A DNA stretch of 57,571 nucleotides, from positions 1 to 57,571 of the forward strand of contig VGYC01000021.1 of assembly GCA_016873095.1 (NCBI GenBank), written 5' to 3'. The notes beneath the pieces were generated by a model. It was given only the letters and a program-made list of their open reading frames with translations, was not told the origin of the DNA and searched no databases. Positions within the stretch are counted from its first letter, which is position 1. Each line of letters starts with the position of its first letter. This document shows, one piece after another, positions 35,177-43,440 of the stretch. The DNA comes from Planctomycetota bacterium. Lineage in GTDB: Bacteria; Planctomycetota; Planctomycetia; Gemmatales; Gemmataceae. A program made the translations under genes and the position numbers.

Positions 35177-36517
35177 TTACTGGGTCGTGTGCCCTTGCCG
35201 CTCAATCTCCTCGCGGTCCTCGACCTCGTCGTCATCCAGCACGGCGTTGTCGATGTAGGCAGGCGTGTCGCCGTCGCGCGGGGCGCCGAGGACGTCGAGG
35301 ACGGTGGGATGACTTGGCGGCCGCTCGCGCGGCAGGAAGTAGCCTTCCACGACGACGGCCTGCTCGCGATACTCGGGAAACTCGAGCAGCGCCTCGTGCA
35401 AGCGGCGCAGTCGGTAGTGAGGGATGCTCGCGAACAGGTGGTGAGGCAGGTGGTAGTCCTGGCCCATCGGGAAGACGGCGAAGTTGATGAGCGGGTTGAC
35501 GAAGAACACGCGGGTGTTGGTCAGCCAGCCACGGCCGCCGTTGCCATGCTGCACCAGTTGCCGCAGGATCATGAAGAACGAAAACGATGTGAAGATCGGC
35601 ACCAGCCACAGCAAGAAATAATAGAACGCCGCCCACGGATCAACGAGCAAGCTCAGCCAGGCCAGGCCGGAGAACAGCGCCGTGATGTAGGTGATGCGCA
35701 TGAGAGTCATTGCCCGCATCGACACCACGGGATGCACGCGGCTCTGGTGATACATGCGCTCGGGGATGAGAGCATAAAAGGTCATGATTGCGGTATACAG
35801 TCCCAGCGGCACGACGGCGAGCAACAAGGGCTCTTCCAGTCGCACGAAAGCCGTCAGCGTGCCGATGAGGGCGAGCATGTAAACGATGCCGACGCGCACC
35901 GTCGTCTTGCACGGCCTCCAGCCCTTCTTGAGATACGGATTCTTGTCCGTCGGGATCGCATTGTAGGCGGCGCGGATGCGCATGTAGCGGATGAGATTCG
36001 GCACCCAGAGCTGCTTCACCAGCGTCCAGAGGAACACGCCCTTGGCCAGCGGAAAGTCCAGCCAGTGGCCGCTCGTTTGAAGCTGTGACACATCCGGGTC
36101 GCGCTCGGGATCGTTGACGAACTGATGATGCGCGAGATGCTGCAAACGGTAATGATGTATGGAGCTATACAGCGGAAACATGCACAGCCAGTCGGAGACG
36201 AGGTCGTTGAGCAACCGATTCCGGAACAGGATATGATGCGAGCCTTCGTGCGCCAGCCCGGTGAGTTGATGCTGCCCGGCGCCGATCAAGACAATTGCAA
36301 GAAGGCTGACCGGCACGTTCCACCACCAGGACAGACCCAGGGCCTCGCGTTCATGGAAGAACCAGATCGGGGCGGCGATGACGATGGCGAGGTACAGGTA
36401 GGTGCGAACGATGTAGACTAGATTGGAGACGTTGTCCGTCTGCCGCAGATCCTGCAAGACGTGGTTCAGGCGCGGATCGCGCAGGGATCTGGTGCGTGCA
36501 TGCTCGGCGGTGGCCAT
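35177..36517 (-). CDS. membrane fatty acid desaturase-family protein
   Basis: A 446-residue integral membrane di-iron protein. Three histidine boxes are visible: HEGSHH (residues 90-95), HHYRLQHLAHH (121-131) and HLPHH plus HYRLRRLHE in the last quarter. Hydrophobic helices lie at about 40-55, 70-88, 205-250 and 270-315. Such enzymes introduce double bonds or hydroxyl groups into acyl chains or carotenoids using oxygen. The C-terminal tail is acidic. An AAAGGA lies just before the ATG at 36517. Acyl-chain versus carotenoid substrate cannot be decided. Confidence 0.87.
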   Translation of the reverse strand: MATAEHARTRSLRDPRLNHVLQDLRQTDNVSNLVYIVRTYLYLAIVIAAPIWFFHEREALGLSWWWNVPVSLLAIVLIGAGQHQLTGLAHEGSHHILFRNRLLNDLVSDWLCMFPLYSSIHHYRLQHLAHHQFVNDPERDPDVSQLQTSGHWLDFPLAKGVFLWTLVKQLWVPNLIRYMRIRAAYNAIPTDKNPYLKKGWRPCKTTVRVGIVYMLALIGTLTAFVRLEEPLLLAVVPLGLYTAIMTFYALIPERMYHQSRVHPVVSMRAMTLMRITYITALFSGLAWLSLLVDPWAAFYYFLLWLVPIFTSFSFFMILRQLVQHGNGGRGWLTNTRVFFVNPLINFAVFPMGQDYHLPHHLFASIPHYRLRRLHEALLEFPEYREQAVVVEGYFLPRERPPSHPTVLDVLGAPRDGDTPAYIDNAVLDDDEVEDREEIERQGHTTQ

Positions 36518-36826
36518 CTTTAAAGTCCTTTATCTATTTTACCCACACTTCTCATTTTTACCGAGCGCGGTAGCCGATTTCTGGCCAAGCTGTAGAGCCG
36601 GGGGCCGGCATAACCGGCACGCGGTGCCAATCCAGCATGCCGTCGTCGGTATTCTGATGTGACTGTGTTACTTCTCAGTAAGTCTGGGTTGAAGCGGCCA
36701 AGGGACGCGCGTGGGTGTGTAAAACTCGTAAGCGCAGCGCACTCCAGAATGCCGCACCCAGGGAAACTGAGAACCTACGAGGCTGTCGTTGCAACAGGAC
36801 AGGATTCCCGAAAGCGTACCAACACG
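36518..36826. other. intergenic region between the J-like and desaturase genes
   Basis: 309 bases. The 50 bases next to the desaturase start are AT-rich and hold its ribosome site and a TAAAAT -10-like hexamer on the minus strand, with no clear -35. No gene or terminator hairpin was recognised in the rest. Confidence 0.4.
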
Positions 36827-37927
36827 TCACCAGAGCAGACTTCCCAGGACGCCAACGGCAGAGAGCACGACCAGTGCGATGGTCGCGCTCCAGCCGGGGT
36901 GATCGTTGATAAAGGCGCGGCATGCACGGAAGCCACGGCGAAATAGGCTGAGACGCCGCCGCGCCTTGAACTCGCGCAGCAAGAACGTGCGATGTTCCAG
37001 CAGCACGACTCGACCGGCGAGCCAGTCACGGGCGAGCGCCTCGCGCTGCTGGGCGTCCAGCATTCCAAACATCAGCGCGGTCATTTCCAGGCGTGCCATG
37101 GCGACAACGCGATAACCCGGCTGGCCCGGCTTGCCAACGATCGGCGGAAATCTTGCCACGCTATCGTGAATCTGCTCCAGCCTGCGCGTCAAGTCGATCT
37201 GCTCGCTGTCGCGCGAGAGACGGCGCTTGGGCCGATTGAGATACCTGCCGGCCTTGTCCCACGCGATCAGCAGTTGCCGCGTCAGGTCGATGCGCTCGAT
37301 CAGCGCCGGAAAAGTGCCCAGGCCGCGCCGCGCATCGAAGGAAGTCGCAGGGCACTCCGGCGGCGGGCTGACAGCCTGCCCAATCGGCACGTCCGGCACG
37401 CTTGCCGGAGTGCTCGCCGGAATGCGTGTCGGTGCTGCGACGGTCTCAGTTGCTGCGGCGCAGGCCGTTTCAGGCTGATCAACGTGCTCATTTGCGCTAG
37501 CCACCGTAGCCGCCATGAGGGCCGGACCGCGCACGGGAGGCGGGGTCTGCCGCCAGTCCACCTGCGTCTTGGGGCCAACCGCAGTGTCATCGCTGACATT
37601 GGCAACGGCCACTGTCGCCGAGGTGCTTTCGCCCGTCGTTGCGGCGGCCGACCCGGCTCTCAATCCGGCCCGTTGCAAGTCATATTCCCGCTTGCTGGCC
37701 GGGTCGCTGAGGCACATGAATGCTTGCGCCAGGCGATTCATGGCCTCCGTCGCCTGCTCGGGATGCGAGAGCTGATAGCAGCGCAGCTTGGCCAGCCGGT
37801 CGTGGGCGTGCTGCTCGATGAGCGCAACGTCGCCCTCGCCGGACTTCAAGCCAAGCAGGGAATAGTGATCGGGCGGCCAGGAGTCGGTCGGCAATCCAAG
37901 CCACTTGCAGATTGGTTGGTGTTCCAT
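36827..37927 (-). CDS. J-domain-like membrane protein lacking HPD
   Basis: A 366-residue protein. The N-terminus resembles a J domain: DHYSLLGLKSGE, a middle helix, then MNRLAQAFMCLSDPASKREYDLQ. However, the HPD tripeptide required to stimulate Hsp70 ATPase is absent, so it is probably a J-like adaptor. A variable Ala/Thr/Pro-rich linker follows. The C-terminal half is helical and charged and ends in a single membrane helix (about residues 345-364), giving a tail-anchored arrangement. The ATG at 37927 starts the J-like domain directly. It is divergent from the ABC exporter gene across 293 bases with no clear promoter. Confidence 0.68.
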   Translation of the reverse strand: MEHQPICKWLGLPTDSWPPDHYSLLGLKSGEGDVALIEQHAHDRLAKLRCYQLSHPEQATEAMNRLAQAFMCLSDPASKREYDLQRAGLRAGSAAATTGESTSATVAVANVSDDTAVGPKTQVDWRQTPPPVRGPALMAATVASANEHVDQPETACAAATETVAAPTRIPASTPASVPDVPIGQAVSPPPECPATSFDARRGLGTFPALIERIDLTRQLLIAWDKAGRYLNRPKRRLSRDSEQIDLTRRLEQIHDSVARFPPIVGKPGQPGYRVVAMARLEMTALMFGMLDAQQREALARDWLAGRVVLLEHRTFLLREFKARRRLSLFRRGFRACRAFINDHPGWSATIALVVLSAVGVLGSLLW

Positions 37928-38220
37928 AGCCCGGTAGCATCTTCGCGGACCACGCTGCAACCTGTAGGCCGGGCTTTCTCGCCCGACGCACCATGCTCGT
38001 GGACTGCCATCGCCGAGTCGGCGTCGAACGGCCGACCTACTTGATAACATGCCAAATTTGGGGGCAAAAAGCAAAGAGCAAATCTTCGCCAGCTTGCCAA
38101 TATCAGCTTACCTTGTTTCCCGGCGCGGGGATGTGCTAGAACCTGTTCGCCCTCCTGCAAACCCGGCGATATGCCACCGAATCGCCACGACACGGAAGTT
38201 GAATCCGACGAGTCCGCGAC

Positions 38221-40242
38221 ATGAAGAACTTTGTCCGCGCCCTGCGTTTCGCCTTTCCCTACCGGGCCCGGATCATCGTTTCGGTGATCTGCGCGGTCCT
38301 GGCTGCCCTGTTCTGGAGCCTCAACTTCACGGCCATCTATCCGACGATGAAGATCGTCGGCTCCGGCAAGAACTTGCAAGAACTTATTGATGATTCCATC
38401 GCCGACGTGCAGAAACGAAGCGACGAGGTGCGTGCCGGGCTGGAGGACAAGCTCAAGGAGCAGAAACGGCTGCTCACCGAGCCGCCCGACGCCGATCGCT
38501 TCAACCAGGAACGGCACATTGCCCGCGACATCGCCGTTGCCGAAAGCAAGTTGAAGAGCGCTGCCCATGAGGATGCCCGTTATCGCCATGCCAAGCGCTA
38601 CATCGACGCATACTTGCCGACCGATCGCTTTCGCACCATTGCCTTTCTGGTCGGCCTGGTGGTGATCGGCATGGCCCTGAAGGGCATCTTCGAGTTCTTC
38701 CAGGAAACACTGGTTGGCAGCGTCGTTAACCTGTCGCTGTTTGGCCTCCGCAACATGTGCTTTCGCAAGGTGGTTCATCTCGATGTCAGCCACTTCAATG
38801 AACAGGGCACGCACGAGATGATGTCGCGCTTCACCAATGACATCGAAATGCTCGGCAACGGGCAAAAGATGCTCTTCGGCAAGATGATCGCCGAGCCGCT
38901 GCGGGCGCTGGGCTGCGTCGTCTTTGCTTGCTTCATCAGCTGGCAGCTCACCTTCATGTTCCTGGTGCTGGTGCCGGTGGCGCTGGTGATTCTGACACGC
39001 GTGGGCCGGATGATGAAGCGTGCCACGCGGCGGATGCTCGAGCGCATGTCGCTGATCTACAAGATTCTGCAGGAGTCATTCACGGGCATTCGCGTCGTCA
39101 AGGCATTCACGCGTGAGGCCGGCGAGCGTGCCCGCTTTCGCCGGGCGACCCGCGAGTATTACACCAAGGCCATGTGGGTGGTGAAGCTGGATGCGATCGC
39201 CGGGCCGATCATCGAGGTACTGGGCATCGCTGCCGTCGCCGGCGCCCTGCTCGCCGGAGCCTATCTGGTCATCAACAAGAAGACCCATTTTCTCGGCATT
39301 CAGATGGCCTACTATCCGCTCGAGGCCGAATCGTTGCTGCAGCTTTACGCATTGCTGGCTGCAATCTCCGACCCGGTGCGCAAGCTTTCGAGCTTCCTGA
39401 CGAAGGTGCAATCGGGCGCCGCCGCCGCCGATCGCATCTTCAACCTCATCGACCGCGACCCCAAGGTGCAAAGCCAGCCGCAAGGCCCGCGACTGAATCG
39501 CCATGCCGAGACGATCGAATTCAAGAACGTCTGCTTCTCGTATGATCCCGGCCACCCCATTCTCAACGGCATCGATCTCCGGGTGCGCTTCGGCGAGACC
39601 ATTGCGCTGGTCGGCAAGAACGGCTCTGGCAAATCAACCCTCATGAATCTGCTGCCGCGCTTCTACGACCCGGATCACGGATCGATTACCGTCGATGGCA
39701 TCGACATCCGCATGGCCAATCTGCGCACGCTCCGTCAGCAGGTCGGCGTGGTCACGCAGGACACGATCCTGTTCGACGACACGATTGCCCGCAACATTTC
39801 CTATGGACATCCGCATGCCACGGCCGAGGAGATCGAGAGCGCCGCGCGACAGGCGTTCGCACACGATTTCATCGCCAAGCTGCCGAACGGTTACGAGACG
39901 CGCGTCGGCGAGGCGGGCAGCAAGCTCTCCGGAGGACAGAAGCAGCGACTCACCCTGGCCCGGGCCATCCTGCGCAATCCCAGCATCCTGATCCTCGATG
40001 AGTTCACGAGCCAGTCGGATGCCGAGAGCGAGGCCATCGTCCACAAGTTCCTCCGCGAATTCATGCGCCAGCGCACCACCTTTGTCATCACGCATCGCCT
40101 GAACACGCTCGAAATTGCCGATCGCATCGTCGTGCTCGACGCCGGGCGCATCGTCGCCGTCGGCACGCATGCCGATCTGCTCGATCATTGCAATGTGTAC
40201 CAGCGCTTGCACGAGGCCCATTTCCAACGGCGAGTGGCTTGA
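38221..40242 (+). CDS. MsbA-like ABC exporter (fused membrane and ATPase domains)
   Basis: A 673-residue type IV ABC half-transporter. About six membrane helices (residues 1-400) precede the ATPase, with Walker A GKNGSGKST (465-473), signature LSGGQ (569-573) and Walker B ILILDEFTS (near 589). Between the first and second helices is a highly charged helical insert of about 80 residues (KNLQELIDDSIADVQKRSDE onward), larger than in MsbA and likely extracytoplasmic. The next gene begins one base after the stop and encodes a membrane glycosyltransferase, so a lipid-linked glycan or lipid substrate is likely. Confidence 0.9.
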   Translation: MKNFVRALRFAFPYRARIIVSVICAVLAALFWSLNFTAIYPTMKIVGSGKNLQELIDDSIADVQKRSDEVRAGLEDKLKEQKRLLTEPPDADRFNQERHIARDIAVAESKLKSAAHEDARYRHAKRYIDAYLPTDRFRTIAFLVGLVVIGMALKGIFEFFQETLVGSVVNLSLFGLRNMCFRKVVHLDVSHFNEQGTHEMMSRFTNDIEMLGNGQKMLFGKMIAEPLRALGCVVFACFISWQLTFMFLVLVPVALVILTRVGRMMKRATRRMLERMSLIYKILQESFTGIRVVKAFTREAGERARFRRATREYYTKAMWVVKLDAIAGPIIEVLGIAAVAGALLAGAYLVINKKTHFLGIQMAYYPLEAESLLQLYALLAAISDPVRKLSSFLTKVQSGAAAADRIFNLIDRDPKVQSQPQGPRLNRHAETIEFKNVCFSYDPGHPILNGIDLRVRFGETIALVGKNGSGKSTLMNLLPRFYDPDHGSITVDGIDIRMANLRTLRQQVGVVTQDTILFDDTIARNISYGHPHATAEEIESAARQAFAHDFIAKLPNGYETRVGEAGSKLSGGQKQRLTLARAILRNPSILILDEFTSQSDAESEAIVHKFLREFMRQRTTFVITHRLNTLEIADRIVVLDAGRIVAVGTHADLLDHCNVYQRLHEAHFQRRVA

Positions 40243-40243
40243 C

Positions 40244-41806
40244 ATGCTTCGGGACCTGGCCAGTATCGTCGCGTTGCTAACCCTCGGCGCGCTGCTGTTC
40301 CTGCATCGGCTGGGAGACCGCGAGCTGACCAGCAGTCACGAGGCCCGCGCCGCTCAGAATGCGCGCTCGATCGTGACACAGGGGACATGGGGCCTGCCAC
40401 GCTTGCTGGATCAGCATGTTGAGCTGCAAAAGCCCCCGCTGTACTACTGGCTGGTGGCAGCGATTGCCTGGTTGCGCGACGGCGAGGTGGATGCCTGGTC
40501 GGTACGCTTGCCGGCAGCGCTGGCGGCACTGGGGTGTTTGCTGTTTGTGTATGTCGTGGGGGCTGCAAGCGGCCGGCGGCGCGGCGGCTTTCTGGCCGCC
40601 GTCCTGCTTGCCAGTTGTCTGCACTTCACATGGCTCGGCCGCGTTGGCCGTATTGACATGCCGTTGACGTTTGTCACCGCCCTGGCGCTGGGCGGATTCT
40701 ACCTCGGTGCGCGCAGGCCACGTGCCTGGACCTGGCTCGCGCTTGCCTATGCGGCGCTCGGTGTGGGCTTGCTGCTGAAGGGACCGATTGCCCTGGCCCT
40801 GTCCGCGGCCGCCATCACCGGCTTTCTTGTACTGCAGCGCGTCCGCCGACTTCGCGAATCGACGTTCGTGCGATCCGTCTGGCCGGCACTGGGACTGCGA
40901 AGTGATGGACGATCGCCGCCTTTTGACCTGCGCAAGCTTGCTGTCTCGCTGATCTGGGGAGTGCCGCTGGTTGTCGCGATTGCAGCACCCTGGTATGTGT
41001 GGGTGAATCTCAAGACCGGTTTCCAGCAATGGCACGTGTTCTTTTGGTATCACAACTTCGAACGAGGCTTTGGCTCAACGACTCTGGCTTCCCATCCGCC
41101 GTGGTTCTATCTGCCCAGGCTGGCTGTGGACCTGTTGCCATGGATCGCGATTGTGCCGGTTGCCGTCTGCTATTTCGCACGCAGACAGCGCTGGCGCTCC
41201 GAGCCGGAAGCGTGCTGCGGATTGATGTGGTTCCTGGCCATGCTCGTCTTGCTGTCGCTGATGCGCTTCAAGCGTGCCGACTATCTGGCCCCGGCCTATC
41301 CGGGACTGGCCATCTGGCTCGGCTTCGTGGCGGATCGCTGGTTCAGAGAACGCAATCTCGCGCAGACGTCACGGGCCCGGTCAATGCTGTTATCGCCGCG
41401 CGCACTTGGGCTTACGACGGCCATGTGCGTGGCCGCGTGGCTGAGCTACGTGGAATGGATTGAGCCGGCACGCGAGAGCGGGCGGCCTTATCGCCGCTTT
41501 GCCGAGGAAATCCGCCGCCGCACTTCGCATCCGGTCATATTCTTCCGCGCCGAAGCTCATGAACTGGCCTTTCACGTCGGCCCCCCGCTCGACACCATCC
41601 TCGAGTGGGAAAACCTCGATATCTGGGCAACTCAACCGCAAACAATCTACTTCGTCATGCCCGCCGACTGCGCCGGCGCGTGGCCCGCTCACCTCGACAA
41701 GGGACGTCTTGAGCCTGTGCTGGCATCGGCCGATCTGGTCGAGCGCAATCGCGAGCGGCCCTTGCTGCTCATGCGTTCCGTTCCCCTCGCTCCGCGAAAT
41801 CCTTAG
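40244..41806 (+). CDS. ArnT/PMT-type (GT39/GT83) membrane glycosyltransferase
   Basis: A 520-residue polytopic GT-C enzyme that would transfer a sugar from a polyprenyl-phosphate donor to an acceptor outside the inner membrane. The first loop carries SSHEARAAQNARSIV, corresponding to the catalytic acidic motif of the family (usually D-E), followed by QKPPLYYWLVA. Nine or more hydrophobic helices follow, with a soluble C-terminal region. The ATG at 40244 is one base after the ABC exporter stop, so the two are almost certainly co-transcribed. The acceptor (lipid A-like lipid or protein) is unknown. Confidence 0.88.
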   Translation: MLRDLASIVALLTLGALLFLHRLGDRELTSSHEARAAQNARSIVTQGTWGLPRLLDQHVELQKPPLYYWLVAAIAWLRDGEVDAWSVRLPAALAALGCLLFVYVVGAASGRRRGGFLAAVLLASCLHFTWLGRVGRIDMPLTFVTALALGGFYLGARRPRAWTWLALAYAALGVGLLLKGPIALALSAAAITGFLVLQRVRRLRESTFVRSVWPALGLRSDGRSPPFDLRKLAVSLIWGVPLVVAIAAPWYVWVNLKTGFQQWHVFFWYHNFERGFGSTTLASHPPWFYLPRLAVDLLPWIAIVPVAVCYFARRQRWRSEPEACCGLMWFLAMLVLLSLMRFKRADYLAPAYPGLAIWLGFVADRWFRERNLAQTSRARSMLLSPRALGLTTAMCVAAWLSYVEWIEPARESGRPYRRFAEEIRRRTSHPVIFFRAEAHELAFHVGPPLDTILEWENLDIWATQPQTIYFVMPADCAGAWPAHLDKGRLEPVLASADLVERNRERPLLLMRSVPLAPRNP

Positions 41807-41820
41807 AAAAAGTAGAACCG

Positions 41821-41875
41821 CTTGCATGCGTTCGTGATCGTGTTGTGCGCGATCACAGAGCGCAAACCGACCAAG
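41821..41875. repeat. degenerate copy of the 34370-type intergenic repeat
   Basis: GTTGT...GCGCGAT followed by AGAGCGCAAACCG resembles the stretch at 34384-34413 (GTTGT...GCGCGAT followed by AGCGCGAAACCG). It occupies most of the 76-base gap between the two glycosyltransferase genes. The GATC-containing segment (GTGATCGTG / CGCGATCAC) can itself fold. Confidence 0.4.
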
Positions 41876-41882
41876 GATTAAC

Positions 41883-42698
41883 ATGCCCGAACCTGTGGAA
41901 CGACCGCCGATCTCCGGGGCGCCGCTCAGCGTGATCCTGCTGGGCGACGGCCAACCTTCCGATAGGGACGAAGTGGTCGCCGCCTGGGGGCGATTCCTCG
42001 ATAGCATCAAACGCGATCATGAGATTCTGCTTGTCGATGCGGCCAGCGCTGGCCCGCCGCCGTCTTCCGAATCTTGCCCCGCGCTGCGTTTCGTGGCGTT
42101 GGAAGCGAATGCGAGTCCCGGGGCGGCCTTGCGTGCCGGCATCGCCGCGGCCCGGCATCCGTTGCTGTTCTACACCACGGCCAACAAGGACTTCCAGCCA
42201 AACGACTTGCAGCTATTGCTGGATCGGATCGACAAGGTGGAGCTTGTCACCGGCTACCGTGTGTGGCGAACGCGTCCGTCGTGGCTCATCTGGCTGGACC
42301 GCGTGCACCGACTGCTGTTGCGAGTGTTGCTGGGCATGTCCCGGGAGCCGCGGACATCGTGGCTGGGCTGGCGTGGCCTGGGGCGGCGACTGCTGGCACG
42401 CTGGGTCTTCGGCGTGCATGTGCAGGATCCGGAGTGCCCCTTTCGCCTGTTCCGCCGCGCGATCTTCGAGTGCATGCCGCTTCAGTGCGACGGTCCCTTC
42501 GTGCATGCCGAGGTGCTGGCCAAGGCAAACTTCCTCAGTTGCTGGATGAGCGAGGTCCCGGTGACGTGGCTACCAGCCGCGAAGGCTTCCCCCGACCCGG
42601 CCCAGGCAAGACGAACGCGTGCCGAAATCATCCGGCTCTTCCGCGCTCCGGAGTTTCGCACGCCCGCAAGCGTGCCGGTCGCACCGTCAGGCTGCTGA
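41883..42698 (+). CDS. family 2 glycosyltransferase-like protein
   Basis: A 271-residue soluble GT-A protein similar to polyprenyl-phosphate sugar transferases. The N-terminal strand LSVILLGDG and ILLVDAASAG form the nucleotide-binding part; the usual DxD position reads YTTANKDFQPNDL, and later QDPECPFRLFRRAIFE is the typical GT2 acceptor-side motif. Supplying a polyprenyl-phosphate sugar to the GT-C enzyme upstream is a natural role. No membrane helix is evident. Its 3' end overlaps the convergent PAP2 gene by 12 bases. Confidence 0.82.
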   Translation: MPEPVERPPISGAPLSVILLGDGQPSDRDEVVAAWGRFLDSIKRDHEILLVDAASAGPPPSSESCPALRFVALEANASPGAALRAGIAAARHPLLFYTTANKDFQPNDLQLLLDRIDKVELVTGYRVWRTRPSWLIWLDRVHRLLLRVLLGMSREPRTSWLGWRGLGRRLLARWVFGVHVQDPECPFRLFRRAIFECMPLQCDGPFVHAEVLAKANFLSCWMSEVPVTWLPAAKASPDPAQARRTRAEIIRLFRAPEFRTPASVPVAPSGC

Positions 42699-43403
42699 GC
42701 ACGTGATGTCCGTCAGAATCATGAGCCGGGCTGTATAAGTCCCCACGATGCCGCCGACAACGCCGCCCGCGATCGTGTCGCCCACGAAGTGGTCGTTGTT
42801 GCCAACAAGTCCGGCGACGACCGACGCCACCACCAGCACACACAGCCAGCGCCAGCGCGGGTACACAATCCAGAAGACCCACGCAAAGCCGACGCTTCGC
42901 GCCGTATGTCCCGACGGGAAACTGCCATACCAGTTGCGCCAGTCGCCGCCATGGAACGGATGGAAGCCGTAAGCATCATCGCGAATGAGCGATGGATTGT
43001 TATTGATCCAGGTATCCGGCCAGTAACGGCCGAACACAAACTTCAGCGATTCGCGACACTGCTCCGCTATCAGCATGCTCACGATAGCAGCCAGCAACGT
43101 CCACTCGCAGCGCTGCAACGGTCCCCAGGCGCGGCGAACCATCAGCAACGCCAGCGCTACCGGCGACCACTGCGGCACGATCTCCGGCACGTAGGTGAAC
43201 TGCTTCAGAATCGCGAAACGCTTCAGGTCGTGATCGTGCACAAAGAATGCGACCGGACGGTCGATGAACAGATAGCAGACCTCGACCGCCGCCGCGCACA
43301 CCAGGAGAGCGAACAGCGATTGTGTTACCAGTCGGGCGTAGCTGCCGGGTGGGCACGCGCCGGGGAGCGAGCCTGAGCCCGTGGCATTCTTGCCGACTTC
43401 CAT
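42687..43403 (-). CDS. PAP2-family membrane phosphatase
   Basis: A 238-residue membrane phosphatase with about five helices. The three PAP2 motifs are present in altered form: KFVFGRYWP (Trp replaces the second Arg of KxxxxxxRP), SFPSGHTA with the catalytic His, and GNNDHFVGD holding the nucleophilic His and its Asp. Such enzymes dephosphorylate undecaprenyl pyrophosphate, phosphatidate or lipid A. The ATG at 43403 has an AAGGAGAGG Shine-Dalgarno. Its position at the end of the exporter/glycosyltransferase cluster fits lipid-carrier recycling, although it is read from the opposite strand. Confidence 0.87.
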   Translation of the reverse strand: MEVGKNATGSGSLPGACPPGSYARLVTQSLFALLVCAAAVEVCYLFIDRPVAFFVHDHDLKRFAILKQFTYVPEIVPQWSPVALALLMVRRAWGPLQRCEWTLLAAIVSMLIAEQCRESLKFVFGRYWPDTWINNNPSLIRDDAYGFHPFHGGDWRNWYGSFPSGHTARSVGFAWVFWIVYPRWRWLCVLVVASVVAGLVGNNDHFVGDTIAGGVVGGIVGTYTARLMILTDITCSAA

Positions 43404-43440
43404 TGCCTCTCCTTGTGGCCGCAACCATTGATTGGCCGGA

